A DNA stretch of 64,000 bases from Stenogyne calaminthoides (Eukaryota > Streptophyta > Magnoliopsida > Lamiales > Lamiaceae), in assembly GCA_037126765.1 (NCBI GenBank), contig JBBCBC010000016.1:15550728-15614727 (forward strand), read 5' to 3'. Below the pieces are notes generated by a model. The model saw nothing but the letters and a program-made list of their open reading frames with translations. It was not told the DNA's origin and searched no databases. The position numbers and the translations under genes were made by a program. This document shows, piece by piece, positions 56,910 to 64,000 of this stretch; within the stretch, counting starts at the first letter, position 1, and each line of letters begins with the position of its first letter.

Positions 56910-56921
56910 TGTATCTAGAGC
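56910..56921 (+). promoter_or_regulatory. Primer binding site of the Tork-like element (mutated)
   Basis: TGTATCTAGAGC followed by atcgggtt, close to the initiator tRNA-Met PBS TGGTATCAGAGC with two changes, three bases after the LTR. Confidence 0.75.
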
Positions 56922-56952
56922 ATCGGGTTAAAGGGATCTGGTGGGAGGAATT

Positions 56953-58215
56953 ATGATGGCTGGAGGGAAATAGCCTGTTGAGAAGTTTGATGGAACGGAT
57001 TTCGGATTCTGGAAGTTGCAGATCGAGGATTACTTGTACGGTAAAGATCTGTACCAACCTTTAAGCTCTAAACCTGAAGGTATGAAGGACGACGAGTGGA
57101 AGTTGCTGGACAGGAAGGCGATGAGTGTGGTTCGTCTGTCGTTATCCAGGAACATCGCCCTACATACGGTGAAAGCAAAAACAACAAAGGAGATGCTTGA
57201 GATTCTGACGGAGATGTATGAAAAACCGTCTGCAGCGAACAAGGTTCATCTGATGCGGAGGTTATTCAACCTGAGGATGGCGGAGGATACTGTGGTAGCC
57301 AATCATCTCGAATTCAATATGATGATAGACCAATTGAGTTCGGTTGAGATTGATTTTGATGATGAGATTCAAGACCTAATTTTGTTGTCTACTTTTCCAG
57401 AGAGTTGGAGTGGGACGGTAACGGCTGTTAGTGCTTCAGCAGGTAAAGTGAAACTGAAATTTGATGAGGTGAGAGATCTAATCATGAGCGAAGAGATTCG
57501 CAGGAAGGAATTGGGTATGGCCACAGGATCATCCTTGAGTGAGGGAAACAGAGGCAGATCTGAATCCAAAGGGAAGCCAAATCGGGGTAGATCAAAGTCA
57601 AGGGGCAAAGATAAGCCCAAGAAGGACAAAAGTCAAGTCGAGTGCTACAATTGTCATGAACTTGGTCATTACAAGAGGGAGTGCAAGGCACCAGCTAAGG
57701 CACAAGATAATGCACCAAAGAAGGCTGACAACTCAGCGAACGCCGCTACTGATGAGGGCTCAGATGCATTAATCTTGAGCGTAAGCAGTCAATTAGAATC
57801 ATGGGTGTTAGATTCTGGAGCATCGTTTCATTCGTGCAGCAGTGCTGGCGTAATGGAGAAGTACACTTTCGGGAACTTTGGGAAGGTTTATCTAGCTGAT
57901 GATGAGCCTCTAGAAATCAAAGGGAAGGGGGATGTTCAAATCAAGACACCAAATGGAACTGTGTTGCAGCTGAAAGACGTGAGACACATTCCTGGATTGA
58001 AGAGGAATTTACTCTCAATGGGGCAGCTTTATGACGAGGGATATAATGTGATCTTCGGATGCAACACGTGGAATATATCCAAAGGTTCCATGGTGGTGGC
58101 ACGAGGCAAAAAGGAGGGAACGTTGTACATGACAGGCAACACCCGGGATAGCATTGCTCTTTGCAGTGAAAAGGGAATCTTGGTTGTGGCATTGTCGCCT
58201 TGGCCACATGAGTGA
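56953..58215 (+). pseudogene. Gag-protease of the Tork-like element
   Basis: Probable start ATG at 56953; an in-frame TAG at 56971 interrupts before PVEKFDGTDFGFWK. The frame 57016-58215 then stays open for 399 codons. Gag: QIEDYLYGKDLYQPLSSKP and EMYEKPSAANKVHLMRRLF, UBN2-type. Basic region RGRSKSRGKDKPKKDKS, then the zinc knuckle CYNCHELGHYKREC at 57643-57684. The aspartic protease has WVLDSGASFHSCSS (Asp codon 57811) and LKRNLLSMGQLYDEG. An extra A near 58170 throws the gag-pre-integrase segment out of frame; the native continuation (SWLWHCRLGHMSEKG) is in the frame starting at 58154. Confidence 0.88.
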
Positions 58216-59000
58216 AAAGGGGATGAAAGTTATGTGTTCAAAGGGTAAAGTGCCAGACCTCAAGACAGCTGACATCGGGTTATGTGAGGATTTGTGTATT
58301 GTAAAAACGAAAAAGGTGAGTTTTTTGAAAGGAGGCGTAACCTTGAAGAAGCGAAATTTGGAGTTAGTCCACAAATGACTTGTGGGGTCCAGCACCAGTG
58401 ACATCTCTTGGAGGAGCGTCATATTACATGACTTTCATTGACGACTCTATGAGGAAGGTATGGGTTTATTTTCTGAAAAATAAGTCTGATGCCTTTAATG
58501 CTTTCAGGAAGTGGAAGGCCCTTGTAGAAACTGAGACAGGTCTCAAAGTGAAGTGTTTGAGATTGGATAATGGTGGAGAGTACGAGCTCCGTGAGTTCAA
58601 AGGATTCTGTGAGGCGAATGGAATTTGAATGGAGAAAACCGTGAGAGGAACCCCCCAGCAGAACGGTGTGGTAGAACGTATGAACAGGACGTTATGTGAA
58701 CGTGCTAGAAGCATGAGATTGAAGTGTGGGCTGCCAAAGATGTTTTGGGCAGAAGCAGTTAACACTGTGGCCTACTTGATAAACAGAGGACCCTCAACTC
58801 CCTTGGAATATGGCATACCAGAGGAGGTCTGGTCTGGTAAGGAGGTAAATCTGTCTTTTCTTCGTATATTTGGGTGTGTTTCATATGTTCACATGGATGC
58901 TGCTAGTAGAAGTAAGTTGGATGCTAAGTCTGTTAAGTGTACGTTTGTTGGATATGGCGGTGATGAATTTGGCTATCGGTTTTGGGATGAGGAAAATTGA
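58154..59000 (+). pseudogene. Integrase of the Tork-like element
   Basis: 58154-58378 carries the zinc domain (HCRLGHMSEKG...CEDLC, with the CxxC spacing disturbed). A frameshift near 58375 leads to 58380-58628: MTFIDDSMRKVWVYF (Asp) and CLRLDNGGEYE (Asp). A TGA at 58626-58628 then interrupts before TPQQNGVVERMNRTLCERAR (Glu) in the same frame. 58629-59000 continues with FGCVSYVHMDAASRSKLDAK and FVGYGGDEFGYRFWD, and ends at a TGA (58998-59000). D,D and E are all present. Confidence 0.85.
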
Positions 59001-60074
59001 AAGATAATCCGTAGTCGAGATGTTGTATTCAATGAGCAGGTTTTGTATAAGGACAAGTTGGGGATATCCAAAGAAGGTGGTTCTGAGACTCAGGTTGTGG
59101 AGTTAGATATTTCGAACTTGGGTGGGAGCAATGAGGTTCAAGACGATGAGGAGATTGTTGAGGAAGAACCACGTACACCACCAGCACCAATTCCGCTACG
59201 GAGATCTACGAGAGAACATAGATCTCCTGATAGGTATTCACCTTCTCTTCATTATTTATTGTTGACTGATGGTGGTGAACCTGAATGTTATGCAGAGGCT
59301 ACACGTAGTGAACAGGTGAGCAAGTGGAAACTTGCAATGGATGATGAAATAAATTCGTTGATGACCAACGAAACTTGGGAACTAGTTGAGCTTCCTAACG
59401 GCAAGAAGGCACTGCATAATAAGTGGGTTTACAAAATCAAAGAGGAGGCAAGACTGGTTGTGAAGGGGTTTCAGCAGAAACATGGTATTGATTATACTGA
59501 TGTTTTTACTCCAGTGGTGAAGCTAACTACCATTCGGTTAGTTCTGAGTCTGGTGGCTGCAGAAAATTTGGTGTTAGAACAGATGGACGTGAAAACAACC
59601 TTTCTTCATGGTGATTTAGATGAGGATATCTACATGAAGCAACCGGAAGGGTACTTGTCAAAGGGGAATAGTGAGCTTGTTTTCAAATTGAAGAAGAGCT
59701 TGTATGGGTTGAAACAAGCTCCATTATAGTGGTATAAGAAGTTTGATGGGTTCATGCACGAGATTGGAATCAATAGGTGTGAAGCCGACCATTGCTGTTA
59801 CTTCAAGAGGTATGATGATGGTTATATCATTTTACTAGTATATGTTGATGACATGTTGATAGCAGGCTCAAGTGCTCGGGAAGTGAGCAAGTTGAAGAAG
59901 AAGATGTCTGATAGGTTTGCTATGAAGGACCTTGGAGAGGCCAAGCAAATCTTAGGCATGCGAATTGATCGTGATAGGGTGGCAGAAAAGTTGTATCTTT
60001 CTCAGACTGAATACATAAAGAAGGTCTTGAAGAGATTTAGTATGGAGGATGCAAAACCAGTTCGTGTCCGTTAG
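59001..60074 (+). pseudogene. Reverse transcriptase of the Tork-like element
   Basis: Same frame as the integrase. Linker with EEEPRTPPAPIPLRRSTREH, then NETWELVELPNGKKALHNKW, ARLVVKGFQQKHGIDYTDVF, EQMDVKTTFLHGDL and YMKQPEGYLSKGN. A TAG at 59727-59729 sits in the QAP..QWY motif, at the position where Tnt1-like proteins have Gln. RT resumes with WYKKFDGFMHEIG, YVDD at 59841-59852 and MKDLGEAKQILGMRI. The segment KIKEEARLVV is shorter than usual between KWVY and ARLV, consistent with a small deletion. Confidence 0.87.
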
Positions 60075-60805
60075 GAAGTCAGTTCAAGCTATCCAACAAG
60101 GACTCACCTAGCAGCGATGAGGAGTGAGCGTACATGCAAAACACCCCGTATGCTTCGGCAATTGACAGTTTGATGTATGTTATGGTGTGTACAAGACCTG
60201 ATATTGAACATGCAGTGGAAGTGGTCAGCCGGTTTATGGGTAATCCGGGCAAGCAGCATTGGGAGGAGGTGAAGTGGATCCTAAAGTACTTGAGAGATAC
60301 TACTGAACAAGCTTTGTGCTTTGAGGGCAAAAGCGTTGAGTTGGCAGGATACGTTGATGCAAACTTGACATCAAGTGATCTCGACAAAAGGAGGAGTACA
60401 CCCGGGTATGTGTTTACTTTTGGTGGTACAACAATTTCTTGGGCTTCTAAGTTGCAAAAGATCGTAGCTCAGTCCACTGCAGAAGCAGAGTACGTTGCAG
60501 TTACTGAGGCTAGCAAGGAGATGGTTTGGTAGCAGAATCTTTCATGTGAGTTGGGGAATGAGCAAAAGGATAGTATTTTGTACAGTGACAGTCAGAGTGT
60601 TATTCACTTGGCAAAGAATCCGGCCTTTCACTCGAGGACGAAGCATATTGAGTTAAGGTATCATTACATACGTTACCTCATCGAGAACAAGATCTTACAG
60701 CTGATGAAGATCCGAGGAAGTGAGAATCCTGCTGACATGTTGACTAAGGTTGTGACCTTAGAGAAGTTGAAGTTATGCATGACTTCAACTGGCCTTGGAA
60801 ACTGA
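60075..60805 (+). pseudogene. RNase H of the Tork-like element
   Basis: A frameshift near 60070 moves to the frame with a TGA at 60125-60127, then YMQNTPYASAIDSLMYVMVC, GYVDANLTSSDLDKRRSTPG and QSTAEAEYVAVTEASKEMVW. A TAG at 60530-60532 interrupts before QNLSCELGNEQKD, and the frame continues with LYSDSQSVIHLAKNPAFHSR, TKHIELRYHYIRYLIENK and ENPADMLTKVVTLEK to TGA at 60803-60805. These are the standard copia RNase H blocks. Confidence 0.87.
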
Positions 60806-60879
60806 GATGAAGGCCCGACACTACTACCAGTGAGAGAGACCGTTGAAACGGATGAGACAAGTTACAGTTGGAGTCAGTC

Positions 60880-60893
60880 TCCAGGTAGGAGAT
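60880..60893 (+). promoter_or_regulatory. Polypurine tract of the Tork-like element
   Basis: ccaggtaggagat immediately before the 3' LTR start TGTTAGG at 60894. Confidence 0.75.
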
Positions 60894-61274
60894 TGTTAGG
60901 TTGTGGAGACTGGATGCAGCGCAGAGGAGGCGCTCGACCAAGCTCTTTGGTCGAGCAAGATATGCACGGTCGAGCACCCCCCTTTCCAGCGCTCAGAGGG
61001 CGCTCGACCAGATGGTGTGCTCGAGCAGAACCGCTCGACCAAGGCCCGAGGTCGAGCGGTTTCGGAAGCCTGTTCGCGGATTTTAGGGTTTTGGCCCATG
61101 TCTTACTTTAAATACCTTTTGACTCATTGTAATTGTAGCACATCAAAAATAGTAGATCTCCTGGCTTGGTAGTGCCCCCAGACGTAGTCATTCCTGACGA
61201 ACTGGGTAACCAAATTGTTTTCCTTAATTCGTGCTTCTATTATTTTCTCCATAATTACTGCTTTAATCCTAACA
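60894..61274 (+). repeat. 3' LTR of the Tork-like element
   Basis: TGTTAGGTTGTGG to CCTAACA. It differs from the 5' LTR at about ten single sites plus a cluster at 60964-61012. Six GGTCGAGC-type half-sites lie between 60930 and 61065, and the stem-loop is at 61177-61206. Confidence 0.92.
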
Positions 61275-61370
61275 CTTTTGGAAACAAAAGTTGATAGTTT
61301 AAAGTTCTTTTGATGCATTAAATCTTAACGAAACTGAAGATAGAATAAGGGCTCAATACTACATACGTAC

Positions 61371-61505
61371 CTTCAACTCAAACGTCTCTAACGAACGACA
61401 TGCTTCAATCAATTTAATGGCACCATTTGCATATCCGTCCGATTCCGGATTATACCATTCCACCTCTAGGTGTTTCACATTTATCAATTCAGGAAGCGGA
61501 CCATA
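61371..61505 (-). pseudogene. F-box/FBD/LRR-type gene fragment, internal exon
   Basis: 45 codons, phase 0 at both ends, with a tgttgtag acceptor upstream and a gtacgtatg donor (61370 downward). Reads YGPLPELINVKHLEVEWYNP then GAIKLIEACRSLETFELK, a leucine-rich segment of the type found between F-box and FBD in plant F-box/LRR proteins. It splices in frame to 56143 and from 61597. The Tork-like element lies in the intron that follows. Confidence 0.65.
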
Positions 61506-61596
61506 CTACAACAAACATAAAACATATATTAGACAATTCATGTTAGAATATTTAACAAATGCAAGTAGAAAATTGGATTTCATTACCTGGACTCAC

Positions 61597-61647
61597 CTTT
61601 TGTGCAAGTTTAAGCTGCAAGGTCTTCTTCCTCCAACTTCTCGTCAT
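61597..61647 (-). pseudogene. F-box/LRR-type gene fragment, upstream exon
   Basis: Ends at a gtgagt donor (61591-61596) in phase 0. From an ATG at 61647 it reads MTRSWRKKTLQLKLAQK, which joins smoothly to YGPLPEL. The exon may extend to about 61655. Whether this ATG is the start or the exon belongs to a longer protein is unclear. I found no F-box motif to the right of it. Confidence 0.45.
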
Positions 61648-61655
61648 GCTTTTCT

Positions 61656-62570
61656 TTATACATAAAACGACATTAAAAACAGAAACAATTACATACAACT
61701 AACCGTTGAAAATTTGCCCCAAAAAAAAAAGTGAAATTTGGAAAATATATTCTACGCAGAGCAGTTATTTAAAGCTTGGGGAATAAATAAGAGAAGAATA
61801 ATAATAAACCAATTTTACAATAACAGTCTTCACTAACAAAACAAGAACACTGGGCTGAACAAAACATCTATACATATCTAATAACAAAATATCTGGCCAC
61901 AATATTAGGCCAAAAATTTATTATAATTTTGTAATAAAATTTTAAACATCTTAACAAATTTGATAAAGCTCAAATGGTATAACAAATGTTTTTTATCTTC
62001 TTTGTATGCAAGAGGTACAAGGTTCAATTCCTAATATCTACCACATATATATACTAATTATTTTTTTGAATATTTTATAGATTATTAATATTATTTTTTA
62101 ATTTTGAAACTAGATCTATTTATACATATATAAAACAAAATATAATAAAAAAAGAAAAAAAATCAACAAAAAAAATATTATAAATTTTTAAACTAGATAT
62201 ACATATATAATAATAAAATATTATACCAAAAAAAAAAAATCAACAAAAAAATTATTACAAATTTTTCATGATATTTTAAAAGTGGCGCATTAAGGATTAA
62301 TAATATAAAATGTTATATTTTGTAGTTGATATGGATATATATATTTTTTTAAACCAGCTACTCCTTCCATCTTTTTTTTTTTTTTTTTTATTGCTGACTG
62401 AATTTTGACATGAGTTTTAATGAAGAATTTTTTTATTAATATTTGAAGGTAATAAAATTGTTTTTTGATAAGGGTATTTTGTCAATTTTAGTGAATACGA
62501 TAAAAAAGTAAGTTACTTTTGTATGTAATTATTAGTGAGATGTGATTTAATTTAGTGATGTTTATAAGGG
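61656..62570. other. AT-rich intergenic sequence with poly-A/T tracts
   Basis: About 900 bases with long A and T runs (62141-62165, 62229-62240, 62371-62390) and no reading frame of note, apart from the tRNA-like fragment listed next. Confidence 0.6.
61960..62042 (+). repeat. tRNA-like sequence, possible SINE
   Basis: An A-box-like agctcaaatggta at 61967-61979 and a B-box ggttcaattcc at 62021-62031, spaced as in tRNA-derived SINEs, ending near ctacca. No acceptor-stem pairing is apparent, so it is not a functional tRNA. Confidence 0.45.
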
Positions 62571-63811
62571 GTGGCATGAACTGATGGAACGCGCCGGTGA
62601 GGGCAGTCCGTCACCAGGATCGTTGATTGGATGCCAAACGTATAGAACAGATATAAAACCTAATCATGTGTCTAATGCAAGGTTTAGAATCGTTACCCTT
62701 GAAGACTGATGCGTTGATTCCACTACAGATCTTCTAGTCTGTCTCCCAACCTCGTTCGAACACTGAGTGGACAGCAATCTATCGAACGTGGAGAAGGCGG
62801 CTGCTATTTCGTCTCCTAAAACTTAGTTCTTTTCGGCTGCTACATTTTCAGTTTTGTGCACTAGGGTTATAGACGAAACCAGGCCCCTTTATTTATACTC
62901 CTCGGGTTTTGTGGGCCAAACTAGGGATCCATTAGAAGGTATAGGGTTTGGGTTTCTTCCGGACCCAAATACTCTTAATTTGGCCCGAAAATATTAATTC
63001 ATCCCACTAGAAAATTAATGTTGCACTCCCGTCCTATCCCGAACCGAATCAGGGCTTCTATTAGACTTTATAATTCCCCGTGTTAAAGATATCGCACATC
63101 CATTAATTATTAAAGCTACCGACTGCTTTGATTAATTAAAATCTATTATTCCTTGAGTAGTACCACTCAACCTTGTTGTCGTACGGATTAAATCCACCTG
63201 CAGGGTTTAATACGACAATCCTTTATGAGTTTCCTCAAAGGGACGTCATCATCCTGGATGTCCAGGACACGGTGCCCCAATGATAATAAATAGATATCAT
63301 GCGGGCGATGTCACTACCCAAAATACGAAGTATGAGAGATCTACCAAGATTCTCACCTATAGTAAATCAAAGCAGTGAATAAGCACCCCACATATCTAAA
63401 TACCACAGTTAGAGTTGAGAATTACAAAAGTCACCAAGACCTCTAGTTCTTCATAACAGTCAGAATAGAAGAAAATATCTTATATGTGACCCATTCAATA
63501 CGACATAGCGCACTAGTATAAACTAATGGCCAAGACAAGATACCAACAAGTTTATACTACAACTTAAACCAATAGTTGTGTCCAGAACTATCTCAGTTGT
63601 GAATATTGTTTATATCTTATAAGGAACTTGACAATGTGATCTTCTGTGTGACTACAAACTCACCACATAGTCTACAATATAAGATAACCAGACACAAAAG
63701 CAATTTATAAGAATGCAATAATGTGAAAAACCATTTATTTCAGATAATAAGGAAATTGAATATACATCCACAAAAGCTCACTAAAAGTTTGCTTTATAGT
63801 ATACACCAACA
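62570..63811 (-). repeat. 3' LTR of a further copia element, minus strand
   Basis: In minus orientation it starts TGTTGGTGTATACT at 63811, right after a PPT. It has a TATAAATA box at about 62888-62895 (plus tatttata) and shifts to AT-rich flank near 62570, where TGATGG at 62582 is a candidate terminus. The exact left end is uncertain because no partner LTR or target duplication is in view. Confidence 0.75.
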
Positions 63812-63885
63812 ATCTCCCACTTATACTAAAGCTAAACTTTTAGTATACACATGAAGCCATAACAATTCTCCCACTTATACTAAAG
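63812..63885 (-). promoter_or_regulatory. Duplicated polypurine tract of the right-edge copia element
   Basis: Minus strand has CTTTAGTATAAGTGGGAGA at 63813-63831 next to the LTR and again at 63867-63885, where it contains the pol stop codon. Same arrangement as copia-1. Confidence 0.78.
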
Positions 63886-64000
63886 TCTAGTTGTAATACA
63901 TCGTAAACCAAGACCCTCTACATGTTTCTCAAAGACTTTTATTGCCAGAGTTGTGAAAGGATCAGCCAGGTTGTCCAACGATGCAATCTTAGCCACAACC
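63880..64000 (-). CDS. C-terminal end of copia pol (RNase H tail), partial
   Basis: Minus strand from the window edge reads VVAKIASLDNLADPFTTLAI then KVFEKHVEGLGLRCITTRL and TAG (63880-63882). It parallels the copia-1 end (IASEDNLADPFTKGLP...HVEGMG), so it is the last part of a pol from a related family. The rest lies outside the window. Confidence 0.8.
   Translation of the reverse strand, partial: VVAKIASLDNLADPFTTLAIKVFEKHVEGLGLRCITTRL

Larger units (their letters stand above)
56528..61274 (+). mobile_element. Tork/Tnt1-like Ty1/copia retrotransposon
   Basis: Plus-strand element with LTRs of 379 and 381 bases, a PBS, gag-pol of near-complete length and a PPT, inserted in an intron of the minus-strand F-box-type gene. 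Flanks are actttat (left) and cttttgg (right), an imperfect duplication (cttta/ctttt). Pol wording resembles the Tnt1/Tork group. The coding sequence needs about three frameshift corrections and has at least six in-frame stops, so it is not autonomous as read. Confidence 0.92.

Noticed and set aside
61960..62042. Functional tRNA gene
   Set aside because: Only A- and B-box-like motifs are present; acceptor and anticodon stems do not pair convincingly.

Overview
The window is intergenic, transposon-rich DNA from a flowering plant, probably a eudicot. The signs are AT-rich sequence, Ty1/copia pol proteins, tRNA-iMet-type primer binding sites (PBS), CACTA- and hAT-like DNA transposons, GT-AG introns and a degenerate F-box/LRR-type gene. 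I see no prokaryotic gene, rRNA, bona fide tRNA or CRISPR array. Almost every long reading frame is retrotransposon gag, pol or a third ORF, most of them broken.

Region 1 (1-29973) is one nested stack. The deepest visible layer is a CCGG-rich hAT-like element, whose right part lies at 28978-29973. A plus-strand LTR of a SIRE-like copia family sits in it (4732-4872 and 28379-28977). Two elements landed in that LTR. One is an internally deleted copia element, copia-1 (1-4731). The other is a nearly complete minus-strand SIRE-like element (4873-28378) with gag, protease, integrase, RT/RNase H and a long third ORF in the position of an env-like gene. Its 3' LTR carries a solo LTR with a 5-bp target duplication (5967-7360). 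Its 5' LTR carries another copia element, copia-2 (19438-27179).

Region 2 (about 30573-51150) is a degenerate CACTA (En/Spm)-like element encoding a plant-transposase-associated protein with a Ulp1-type cysteine protease. It is interrupted at 34855-50769 by element X. X has LTR-like arms in inverted orientation, a 5-bp duplication (ggtag) and a GC-rich non-coding interior. Copia-3 (41671-50318), a relative of copia-2, sits inside the right arm of X.

Region 3 (51274-55210) holds small DNA elements: a clean 1.1-kb hAT-like element with an exact 8-bp duplication, several MITE-like hairpins and CACTA-like termini.

Region 4 (55844-61655) is a minus-strand F-box/FBD/LRR-type gene fragment. One intron contains a Tork/Tnt1-like copia element (56528-61274) with near-complete gag-pol broken by frameshifts and nonsense codons. 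A tRNA-like (SINE) fragment follows. The window ends with the 3' LTR and pol terminus of another minus-strand copia element (about 62570-64000).

Two cross-cutting observations matter most. First, repeat copies differ by CAG->CG and CTG->TCG changes that look like sequencing or polishing errors at CHG-methylated sites, so many frameshifts may be artefacts. Second, LTRs of three otherwise different families share a stem-loop with the same layout in the expected R-U5 region.
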